From assembly GCA_031274465.1 (NCBI GenBank), contig JAISQC010000156.1, forward strand, positions 1-10,433: DNA of 10,433 nt. Direction: 5' to 3'. Every line of letters begins with the position of its first letter. Position 1 is the stretch's first letter. The notes beneath the pieces were generated by a model. The model saw only the letters and a list, made by a program, of their open reading frames with translations, had not been told where the DNA came from and made no database searches. This document shows, piece by piece, positions 1 through 5,729 of this stretch. Made by a program: the position numbers and the translations under genes. The DNA is from Synergistaceae bacterium (GTDB lineage Bacteria; Synergistota; Synergistia; Synergistales; Synergistaceae).

Positions 1-278
1 AAATTATATATTTCTTCCCACCGCGCGTTTAGAATAGCTTTATACGCTTCGGAGGAAATGGCTACGCTATCACCAATAAATCTGTAACTCCCGCTTGGCG
101 AAACATTCAGGTATACATCACCGGCGGCTGCCAGGCGGTTTGTGTTTTTCTCTGCCGATCTGATGTGCTCTTCAAGGGATTTGTTCCTTTCCCCCCGCAT
201 CTCGAGTTTATATAGTTCCATTACATTTTCTTGCAGTGAGGGTGGTATAACATTTGATGAGCTTGCCGAGATATTCAT
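1..278 (-). CDS. Unrecognised protein, N-terminal part only (runs off the left edge)
   Basis: An open frame on the minus strand begins with ATG at 278-276 and stays open for 92 codons to the window edge, so the C-terminus is missing. The start is supported by a purine-rich Shine-Dalgarno (AGGGGTG on the minus strand, near 286-292) about 8-9 bases upstream. The first 15 residues are Ser/Pro-rich. Residues about 14-50 are charged and look helical (LQENVMELYKLEMRGE, then RNKSLEEHIRSAEKN), possibly a short coiled coil. A segment with GDVYLNVSPSGSYRFIGD follows. No signal peptide or membrane helix is visible. I do not recognise the family. A 12-bp near-palindrome (CCTAA-AC-TTAGG, 291-302) abuts the ribosome-binding site and could be an operator. 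That this is a real gene rests on the open frame plus the ribosome-binding site. Confidence 0.6.
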   Translation of the reverse strand, partial: MNISASSSNVIPPSLQENVMELYKLEMRGERNKSLEEHIRSAEKNTNRLAAAGDVYLNVSPSGSYRFIGDSVAISSEAYKAILNARWEEIYN

Positions 279-426
279 AACTTTTACACCCCTAAACTTA
301 GGTTCATTACCAAAAAATCCAAACCCGGAATACCCCAAAAACAGCGCGCTTGCTTAAATTTACAACATATTACAGTATCGACATATATTACCTTCCCCTG
401 AATCGAGCCCCAAAAGACCAAAGGCG

Positions 427-600
427 GGATCATCTTCTATCCCTCGAAAAACGTGAAGGGGGGAGAGAAGATCCTTCATTGTTGAGACGGGCAAAGCCGA
501 GTCAAGTGTGCCACGGATATAAAACCCGCGGCATCGGCTGCGCGAACGCAATGCGCCCTTGACTCAGCGGATAGCCTTTAGCGCGCGCCTCGTTGGGCGC
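427..600. other. Non-coding stretch with clustered inverted repeats (possible structured RNA or leader)
   Basis: The 436 bases between 279 and 714 contain no convincing gene; the short frames there have no recognisable domains or good ribosome-binding sites. Part of the stretch is rich in inverted repeats. ATCTTCT (432-438) pairs with AGAAGAT (466-472). GAGTCAAG (499-506) pairs with CTTGACTC (558-565) and encloses two hairpins: 510-516 with 526-532, and TGCG/CGCA at 539-542 with 547-550. GCGCC (585-589) pairs with GGCGC (596-600). Read on the minus strand, the 510-532 hairpin gains a G-U pair where the plus strand has an A-C mismatch, and the 539-550 hairpin has a UUCG loop. This mildly favours a minus-strand RNA, which would lie upstream of the gene at 278. 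I could not match it to 6S RNA, tmRNA, RNase P, SRP or a known riboswitch. 279-426 is AT-rich and 601-664 shows nothing clear. A dispersed repeat is an alternative. Confidence 0.35.
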
Positions 601-664
601 GACCAGCGGTAAACTAATTCATAGTGAGCGATTCCCTCAAGAACGCGTCTTCCGGCGATTGGTG

Positions 665-670
665 TATAAT
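665..670 (+). promoter_or_regulatory. Candidate -10 box upstream of the flavin-reductase-like gene
   Basis: A perfect TATAAT lies at 665-670, preceded by TG. No good -35 hexamer is seen at a 16-18 base spacing. Transcription from here would start near 677, which argues against the in-frame GTG at 676 as the translation start and supports ATG at 715. Confidence 0.4.
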
Positions 671-714
671 CGTCAGTGGATGCGGAATTAAATATACAAA
701 AGGGGCTGATTGCT

Positions 715-1317
715 ATGTTTCCAGGGCACAAAAATATGGGGGCCGCGACGTTTCTGTTTCCAACCCCGCTGGTTCTGTGCGGTACTTACGACGCAAACGG
801 GCGCGCGAACCTGGCGACTCTCGCGTGGGCTGGAATCTGTTGCAGCGAGCCTCCGGCTGTTCAGATTTCAGTGCGCCGCGAACGGCATACCTACGCCGCC
901 ATCATCGACAGGAAAGCGTTCACGGTCTGCCTGCCGTCGTCAGATCAGGCGGTGATAGCGGATTTTTGCGGCATGGCCTCGGGGCGCAACACTGACAAGC
1001 TCGAACGCGCGTCGCTCACCGCCAAACGCGGGCAGTTCGTTGACGCTCCCGTTGTCGCGGAATTCCCGGTCTGCCTCGAATGCAGGATGATACACAGGCT
1101 CGAGATAGGCAGCCACGACCTGTTCGTCGGAGAGGTGCTCGCTTCGTGGGTCGATGAGAAGTATCTGGACGGGACAGGCGCGGCCGACCTGTTGTCCATG
1201 TCCCCCATAGCTTATGGGCCTTCGACCGGGGGCGGCCAGTACTTCACACTGGGGCCATCCGCCGGAAAATCGTTCGAGATAGGCAAATCGCTGATAGATG
1301 CTGTCAAACCCCGTTGA
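715..1317 (+). CDS. Flavin reductase family protein (FMN-binding split barrel)
   Basis: This 200-residue protein fits the flavin reductase-like FMN-binding family, whose members bind FMN and reduce flavin or act as small flavoprotein oxidoreductases in the cytoplasm. The substrate here is unknown. Visible family features are the N-terminal P-x-P-x-x-LCGTYD (16-26), N-x-x-T-x-AW-x-G (32-40), the CSEPP-x-x-QISVR stretch (43-54), the SGRNTDK region (89-95), LEC (121-123) and GSHDLFVGEV (132-141). The length matches compact family members. ATG at 715 is chosen because AAAAGGGG sits about 9 bases upstream; an in-frame GTG at 676 lies at the likely transcription start and lacks a ribosome-binding site. 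The stop codon falls inside a small hairpin (1315-1333). The next gene is 122 bases downstream on the same strand and functionally unrelated, so a shared operon is uncertain. Confidence 0.85.
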   Translation: MFPGHKNMGAATFLFPTPLVLCGTYDANGRANLATLAWAGICCSEPPAVQISVRRERHTYAAIIDRKAFTVCLPSSDQAVIADFCGMASGRNTDKLERASLTAKRGQFVDAPVVAEFPVCLECRMIHRLEIGSHDLFVGEVLASWVDEKYLDGTGAADLLSMSPIAYGPSTGGGQYFTLGPSAGKSFEIGKSLIDAVKPR

Positions 1318-1333
1318 AGGCGTCCTGCCTTCA
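1315..1333 (+). terminator. Hairpin at the stop codon of the flavin-reductase-like gene
   Basis: TGAAGGC (1315-1321) and GCCTTCA (1327-1333) form a perfect 7-bp stem with a 5-base loop. The stem starts at the TGA stop codon. No T-tract follows directly; a run of five T begins only at 1348, inside a second weak inverted repeat (AAATCC at 1340-1345, GGATTT at 1359-1364). It may be a weak terminator or a 3'-end stabiliser. Confidence 0.35.
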
Positions 1334-1439
1334 CAAGTCAAATCCCGTTTTTGAGCTCGGATTTAACGCTTCCTTGGTCGAACTTCGCGCGCATTGAACT
1401 GCTGCGGGGAGGGACAAATCATGTACTGGAGGTACCGGC

Positions 1440-2030
1440 ATGGCGAAAGCGTTTTTTGAGAACGATGTTTTTTTCATCGATGAAAGGGTTGCTTTTCTAA
1501 AATTCACTAACTCATATAAGATTTTCGACGAAGATGGAAATCAGATCGGCAATGTACAGCAGAAAATGTCGGGCGGCTATAAGCTCCTGAGTTTTTTTCT
1601 GAGCAAAGCGATGTTTCCTTTGAATCTGGATATCGCTGATATCGACGGAAACGTGCTGATTTCGCTGCGCAGGGGCTGGAGCTTTTTGTTGAGCAAAATT
1701 TCCATCATGGACGAACGCGGCAAACATATTGCAGACATCAGTCAAAAGTTCAAATTGCTGAAAGCTGAATTTCAAATTCTCGATGCCGCTGGCGCGCAGG
1801 TAGGCAAAATTCTCGGCGATTGGAAGGCATGGAACTTTACCATCACAGACAATAGGGATAAGGAGATAGGCATCATAACAAAAAAATGGGCTGGGATATT
1901 GAAAGAAGCTTTTACGTCGGCGGATAAATACATTGTTTCCGTAAAGCCGGAGCTCTCGGATATGACGAAACGCAAAGCCGTAATAGCCTCGGCGATAGTC
2001 ATCGACATGATATTGAAAGAATCAAGTTAG
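1440..2030 (+). CDS. LURP-one-related / phospholipid scramblase-like protein (Tubby C-terminal-like fold)
   Basis: This 196-residue protein has the repeated beta-strand pattern of the LURP-one/scramblase/Tubby-C superfamily. Short units of the form 'aliphatic-x-D-x-x-G-x-x-I' recur: YKIFDEDGNQIGNV (about 26-39), LDIADIDGNVLISL, KISIMDERGKHIADI, FQILDAAGAQVGKI and FTITDNRDKEIGII. A more hydrophobic segment lies near the C-terminus (KAVIASAIVIDMIL, about 180-193), like the buried C-terminal helix of the fold. Bacterial members have no settled function; membrane association is only an inference. ATG 1440 is supported by GGAGG at 1428-1432, 7 bases upstream. The gene is more AT-rich than the transporter genes at the other end. 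Its TAG stop (2028-2030) overlaps the TAA of the convergent minus-strand gene (2029-2027), and an inverted repeat begins at the next base. Family assignment is from the pattern, not from a search. Confidence 0.72.
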   Translation: MAKAFFENDVFFIDERVAFLKFTNSYKIFDEDGNQIGNVQQKMSGGYKLLSFFLSKAMFPLNLDIADIDGNVLISLRRGWSFLLSKISIMDERGKHIADISQKFKLLKAEFQILDAAGAQVGKILGDWKAWNFTITDNRDKEIGIITKKWAGILKEAFTSADKYIVSVKPELSDMTKRKAVIASAIVIDMILKESS

Positions 2031-2866
2031 CCGGGTCTGGGGAAACGCTGAATGAGCTTGCCCGCGCTATTCCCCAGTCCCGGGGCGCCGTTCTGGCACG
2101 GAGTCGAGACTTGGCATTTGCCGCAGCCGTACCTTGGGGAGTGTTTTTCCAGGGTTTTATCGAGGAAATTCGAGCAAATCTCGTGGTTTTTGCCGTCCTT
2201 CAGGCTTATGGCGCCGACGGGGCAGTTGGCGGCGCACGCCCCGCACATGGGGCACCAGTCGAAAACGCCGGAGTAATCCCGCCTCGACGGAGGCAGATCG
2301 AGCGCGGTTACGACGCTGCCGAGCCTGCCAGCCATGCCCAGCCTCGTGATGAGCCCTTTGGAGAGGCCGAAGGTTCCAAGGCCGCAGGCGTACGCGACGT
2401 GGCGCTCGGACCAGTTGCTGGTGAAGTTTCCCGTAGCGAAGCGAGGGTCGTTCGAGGGGATCGCAGTGGGATACCCTTTTTTTTCGAGCACCTCCTTCAG
2501 ACTGGCCATAGTCGCGGAGATGAAGGATTGCCCCTCTATACGCGCGTGAAGCCACTCGCTCGACGGCCATGCGCGGTCTGCCGCGTTGCTTCGCTCTACA
2601 CGCGGGGTGACGTGGAAAAAGACCGATATCACGCTGCGAGCCTCGAGCAGCCATCCGCGCGGGAGCATGAACTCCGGCCCTACGACACCCGGTGTCCTGA
2701 AACGCTCGAAAAGCCCGTCGTCAGGCGAAGCGACGCCCAGCAAAAAGGCGCCGAACATCTTCATGGACGCCAGCTCGGGGGATATCGCCGTGCCCCTTGC
2801 TACGTAGTTGCCCCCGCCTTCTTCGATGCAAAAGCCGATGAAATCAGTGATTTCGCCAAGATTCAT
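2027..2866 (-). CDS. 4Fe-4S protein related to epoxyqueuosine reductase (QueG-like)
   Basis: This is a 279-residue soluble iron-sulfur protein. Near the C-terminus is a classic CxxCxxCxxxCP motif (C205, C208, C211, C215-P216), then C231 and a second set, C248, C251 and C257, enough for two 4Fe-4S clusters as in QueG. The central AYACGLGTFGLSKGLIT segment (158-174) corresponds to the conserved Gly-rich stretch of QueG relatives. QueG reduces epoxyqueuosine in tRNA with cobalamin. This protein lacks QueG's C-terminal extension and differs at its N-terminus, so it more likely belongs to the broad paralogous group often mislabelled as QueG; its substrate is unknown. ATG 2866 has AGGGGGTG about 4 bases upstream. 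About 239 bases separate it from the HNH remnant, so it probably has its own promoter. Its TAA overlaps the TAG of the convergent gene. Confidence 0.75.
   Translation of the reverse strand: MNLGEITDFIGFCIEEGGGNYVARGTAISPELASMKMFGAFLLGVASPDDGLFERFRTPGVVGPEFMLPRGWLLEARSVISVFFHVTPRVERSNAADRAWPSSEWLHARIEGQSFISATMASLKEVLEKKGYPTAIPSNDPRFATGNFTSNWSERHVAYACGLGTFGLSKGLITRLGMAGRLGSVVTALDLPPSRRDYSGVFDWCPMCGACAANCPVGAISLKDGKNHEICSNFLDKTLEKHSPRYGCGKCQVSTPCQNGAPGLGNSAGKLIQRFPRPG
2031..2083 (+). terminator. 14-nt inverted repeat directly after the scramblase-like gene (possible terminator)
   Basis: CCGGGTCTGGGGAA (2031-2044) and TTCCCCAGTCCCGG (2070-2083) are complementary except for one position, with a 25-base loop. 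The repeat begins at the base after the TAG stop of the plus-strand gene and lies inside the 3' end of the convergent gene's coding sequence. No T-tract follows, so Rho-independent termination is not proven. Confidence 0.35.
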
Positions 2867-3105
2867 GCCGCACCCCCTGTTATTTTCGTTTTACCTATGA
2901 TATTTCTTAAAGCCCGATGTAATCTATATTTCCCACATAGGGTTAAATAAATCTCAGGGAATTTAGATAGCGTAAATAACATGATATCCCCGCAAATCAG
3001 AATAGAACAAGGATCAGAGGCTGATGGGCGGGAGGCGGTCAGCATTACGCGCCGGAGCCTTCAGAAGAAAATCGCTCGACACGGGCAAATGGCCGATGAA
3101 CGTTG

Positions 3106-3665
3106 TCAAATCCCATTGAAGTTTTCCCATCTCCATCGTAAAAACCTGATATCTGTAAAATCAGGCACTGCGATCTGAGGTGGTATAGCGGCACCGTAGT
3201 CCATCCTTGCTCGGGTTGACAGGCGCACTTCGCCATTTTCAGATATGCGGAGATGACCCGTGTCGAAAAGCAGGTGAATATCCATTCTCATCGCAAATCC
3301 ATTGGCAATCGTGTCCTCGCCATTGTATTTGTATGGTTTTATATGTGCGGCTTCGAGCACTTCCGGCATTGTCACATTCGTTATGACGCAGCGTTTGCAG
3401 GCTAGCAATACTTCTTTTCTGAATCGCGCCTGATTTGGTCGCGCTGTTTTGAAATGGCTGACCCGCTTTCGCTCGATTTCGGAGGCAATATCAGAATTCT
3501 GAATGTGCTCGGTCGCTTCCTGCAATGTTTCGCCCTTTGGCAACTCGGCAAGGATCTCAGATATTTCAGCATTGAGTTCGGAATCCCCTCTGTGCATTGG
3601 AGGCTCGCCCACTTCCATTTGAAATTGGGAAACGGCATTTGAGGAATGTAGTTTTTGGGGAACAT
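3106..3665 (-). pseudogene. HNH restriction endonuclease, frameshifted and probably internally deleted
   Basis: The C-terminal part (frame reading 3588 to 3106) is a clear HNH nuclease domain: RFRKEVLLACKRCVITN, then LEAAHIKPYKYNGED with the metal-binding His (codon 3345-3343), a later Asn-Gly, and RMDIHLLFDTGHL. It ends with RWRWENFNG. The natural start is ATG at 3665, two bases after the upstream methyltransferase stop, with GGGGAG as ribosome-binding site. From that ATG a different frame reads MFPKNYIPQMPFPNFKWK then WASLQCTEGI (28 residues), which I recall as the typical start of about 400-residue HNH restriction enzymes. That frame then turns to low-quality sequence, while the nuclease frame begins near 3590. 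So the two ends are in different frames and roughly 200 middle residues seem missing. The nuclease would have cut DNA unprotected by the two adjacent methyltransferases. A short protein from ATG 3618 or 3597, carrying only the HNH domain, cannot be excluded. Confidence 0.7.
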
Positions 3666-3667
3666 GA

Positions 3668-4594
3668 CTATTTCTCCCCGTAGGCGTTGAAGGAACGTGC
3701 GACTGCAGATGCCAGCAATGGCGGCACGGCATTTCCGATTTGCCTGTATACGGATGAACGATTCCCGCAAAACTCAAAACGAATGGGAAAGCCCTGTACC
3801 GTAGCAAGTTCACGGCATGACATCCTTCTTTTGTTGTTTGGGTGGTGAAGCACTACAACGCCGCCTCTGTCATCGCCTCTTGCCGTGACGGTAGGAGCGG
3901 GTTTATTGGGGTCGATTGTCCTGTGGCCGAGATATCCGTTGAAACGGAGCTTGTAATTTGAGTATACATGGTTTGGTATGTCGTTTGGCTGGTCGGGGTC
4001 TGGCAAAATCTTCAACGCATCTTGCACGCCAACCCATTTTTTCAAGCCGTCCCCGCCATCAGGGCTGTGCGTTGGTTTTGGAAATTCGTAAACGAAATTT
4101 GTGCCGTTTCTGACCCCGACGAAGAACACCCTTTGCCGAGTCTGCGGTACGCCGTAATCGGCGGCATTTAGCAGTTTTGCCTGTACTTTGTATCCCATTT
4201 TAGTGAAGTCATCTAAAATCATCTGAGCCACCCTGCCATTGCCCAGGCTCAATATTCCCTTTACATTTTCGGCAACGAAAAAAGAGGGTTTTTTTGCTTC
4301 GATGATTCTTATAAGCTGTTTGTATAATACATTTCGAGAATCGCCTTCGCATCTTTTTGTGTTCGCGACGGAAAATCCTTGGCATGGGAAGCCGCCGATT
4401 ATTATGTCGCAATCGGGTACGGCGGAGGCATCGATCAAGAAAATATCTTCGCAAACGATATGATTCCCAATGTTGCGGCGGTAAGTTTCGACTGCGTCGG
4501 CGAAAACGTCATTTGCCCAAATAATTTCATGCCCCGCCATGATAAAGCCGAGATCAAGCCCGCCAGCCCCGCTGAACAGCGAGACTACATTCAC
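3668..4594 (-). CDS. DNA (cytosine-5-)-methyltransferase, second of a tandem pair
   Basis: This 308-residue enzyme transfers methyl from S-adenosylmethionine to C5 of cytosine in a specific DNA site. All core motifs are present in order: motif I SLFSGAGGLDLGF (5-17), motif IV GGFPCQGFS with catalytic C71, motif VI AENV (108-111), motif VIII QTRQR (151-155), the target-recognition region about 160-260, motif IX RELATVQGFP (261-270) and motif X YRQIGNAVPP (283-292). It looks catalytically intact. Translation starts at GTG 4594, which overlaps the TGA of the upstream methyltransferase (GTGA), so the two are probably translationally coupled. The damaged HNH nuclease starts two bases after its stop. 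It is collinear with the upstream enzyme. The region is more AT-rich than the flanking transporter genes, suggesting horizontal acquisition. The recognised site cannot be read from the sequence. Confidence 0.93.
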   Translation of the reverse strand: MNVVSLFSGAGGLDLGFIMAGHEIIWANDVFADAVETYRRNIGNHIVCEDIFLIDASAVPDCDIIIGGFPCQGFSVANTKRCEGDSRNVLYKQLIRIIEAKKPSFFVAENVKGILSLGNGRVAQMILDDFTKMGYKVQAKLLNAADYGVPQTRQRVFFVGVRNGTNFVYEFPKPTHSPDGGDGLKKWVGVQDALKILPDPDQPNDIPNHVYSNYKLRFNGYLGHRTIDPNKPAPTVTARGDDRGGVVVLHHPNNKRRMSCRELATVQGFPIRFEFCGNRSSVYRQIGNAVPPLLASAVARSFNAYGEK

Positions 4595-5520
4595 GTCAAC
4601 GCACCCAGCCGCTTAAATTCCTTTCCCAATAAAAACGCAAATTTTACCGGCACCGCGTTTCCAATCTGTCGATAACACGAGTTCATTTGGCCGATAAACT
4701 CAAAGGATTCCGGGAATGTCTGAATGGTCGCGCTCTCCCTGATCGTCAGCCTCCGTTTTCCATTGTAGTGCGGAATGGCGCAAACCCCGCCTTTGCCGTT
4801 GCCGCGAGCCAATATTGTAGGAGACGGCTTGTCGGGGTCTGTTGCCCTATGTCCTGTAAAATTTCGGTATTCGATTTTATATGAGGAGCAAACGTGGTTA
4901 AGATAATTGTTTTGTACGTCTGGTTCCGGATAGTGGCCGATGGCAGATTTAATAGAAATCCATCTGGTGAGTTCTCCGTCTTTGCTGTTGGTTTTTTGTG
5001 GGAAGCAAAACAGATTTTCTCCGACCAGGTCTTTCCTTTGCCCGATGATTATCACTCTTTGCCGCGTTTGCGGGATACCGTAATCAGCCATATTCACGAG
5101 TCGAATTAAGGTTTTATAGCCCGCGTTCTCAAAATCAGAGATAATTTTTTTGATAACCGCGCCACTGCCGAGGCTGAGTATACCCCTTACATTTTCAGCA
5201 AGGAAAAACATGGGCTGTTTTCCCTTTATCACATAGTAAAAAAATCGGTAAAGCTGATTCCTGTCGTCTTCGATCTTTCGTTGCAGGTTTGCCAACGAAA
5301 ACCCTTGGCATGGGAACCCCCCCGCCACCACGTCTGCGTCAGGGAGTGACGATATGTTTATGTCTTTTATGTCGGCGTGAACGATGTGCGTACCGATATT
5401 TTTCTTATACGTTTCAACGGAGCTTTTATCAATATCATTTGCCCAAATTATTTCATTTCCAGCTTGCTGTAAACCTAAGTCCAAGCCGCCGGCACCGCTG
5501 AATAATGACAGGATCTTCAT
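4591..5520 (-). CDS. DNA (cytosine-5-)-methyltransferase, first of a tandem pair
   Basis: This 309-residue C5-cytosine methyltransferase has all motifs: SLFSGAGGLDLG (5-16), GGFPCQGFS with catalytic C71, AENV (108-111), QTRQR (151-155), a target-recognition region about 160-260, RESATIQTFP (261-270) and YRQIGNAVP (283-291). ATG 5520 has a strong Shine-Dalgarno (AAGGAGG within a purine run, about 10 bases upstream). A promoter-like pair lies at 5602-5630, so this gene is likely the first of the R-M operon: this enzyme, the second methyltransferase, then the HNH nuclease. Counting by hand, it matches the downstream methyltransferase at 153 of 308 positions with no gaps. Paired C5 methyltransferases are known for systems with asymmetric sites, each enzyme modifying one strand; that role is inferred here. 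With the nuclease damaged, the pair may now act as solitary methyltransferases. Confidence 0.93.
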   Translation of the reverse strand: MKILSLFSGAGGLDLGLQQAGNEIIWANDIDKSSVETYKKNIGTHIVHADIKDINISSLPDADVVAGGFPCQGFSLANLQRKIEDDRNQLYRFFYYVIKGKQPMFFLAENVRGILSLGSGAVIKKIISDFENAGYKTLIRLVNMADYGIPQTRQRVIIIGQRKDLVGENLFCFPQKTNSKDGELTRWISIKSAIGHYPEPDVQNNYLNHVCSSYKIEYRNFTGHRATDPDKPSPTILARGNGKGGVCAIPHYNGKRRLTIRESATIQTFPESFEFIGQMNSCYRQIGNAVPVKFAFLLGKEFKRLGALT

Positions 5521-5601
5521 GTCCTCCCCTCCTTACGTTCGGTGATGTTGCCTAAAGCATGATGCCATGTTTCGTCGGCGTCTGCCTAACAGGACGCAAT
5601 C

Positions 5602-5630
5602 AGTATGTCATAAAAATGGGCGGTCTTCAA
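5602..5630 (-). promoter_or_regulatory. Candidate promoter of the restriction-modification operon
   Basis: On the minus strand TTGAAG (5630-5625) is followed after 17 bases by CATACT (5607-5602); each matches the sigma-70-type consensus at four of six positions. The spacing is ideal and it lies about 80 bases before the methyltransferase start at 5520, with no gene between. Confidence 0.38.
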
Positions 5631-5678
5631 CGGCGAACCTTCCGTCATCTGCTAAAATTTATTGTACGGGGGTATCGT

Positions 5679-5729
5679 TGCCCGGGCAGCGCATATCGAT
5701 TATGCGCGAAGAGCCTCTATATCGAGGCT
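5679..5729. repeat. Cluster of three palindromes between the DHH gene and the methyltransferases
   Basis: Three symmetric elements follow each other within 51 bases: TGCCCGGGCA, a perfect 10-bp palindrome (5679-5688); GCGCATA (5689-5695) with TATGCGC (5701-5707) around a 5-base loop; and AGCCTC (5712-5717) with GAGGCT (5724-5729) around a 6-base loop. The last includes part of the TAG stop of the DHH gene (5730-5728). They could form stacked hairpins ending the TIR-DHH transcript, but no T-tract follows on the minus strand. A regulator site for the R-M operon is an alternative. Confidence 0.4.

Noticed and set aside
360..562. Short open frames on both strands (63 and 70 codons) in the 279-714 gap
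   Set aside because: No domains, no convincing ribosome-binding site, and the sequence is dominated by inverted repeats.
427..600. FMN, glycine, cobalamin or c-di-GMP riboswitch, 6S RNA, tmRNA, RNase P
   Set aside because: GGCAAAGCC at 490-498 briefly suggested c-di-GMP-I, but the surrounding core and tetraloop-receptor elements are missing; none of the other conserved cores is present on either strand.
676..714. GTG at 676 as start of the flavin-reductase-like gene
   Set aside because: It lies right after the TATAAT box, at the expected transcription start, and has no Shine-Dalgarno; ATG 715 has a good one.
2027..2866. True QueG assignment
   Set aside because: Two-cluster cysteines fit, but the protein is shorter, lacks the usual C-terminal region, and has no queuosine-pathway neighbour, so only a QueG-like call is made.
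2111..2950. Plus-strand open frame of 279 codons across the QueG-like gene
   Set aside because: It is the antisense shadow of a gene with clear iron-sulfur motifs, has no recognisable domain, and is an effect of GC-rich codon bias.
2981..3010. Promoter candidate for the QueG-like gene (TTGTTC, 18 bases, TATCAT on the minus strand)
   Set aside because: The -10 is good but the -35 matches at only three positions and the leader would be about 110 bases; too weak to list as a feature.
3597..3813. Upstream extension of the HNH frame to ATG 3813
   Set aside because: This stretch overlaps the conserved C-terminus of the methyltransferase (motifs IX-X) in another frame and has no nuclease-like content. 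The likely original start is ATG 3665 with its own ribosome-binding site.
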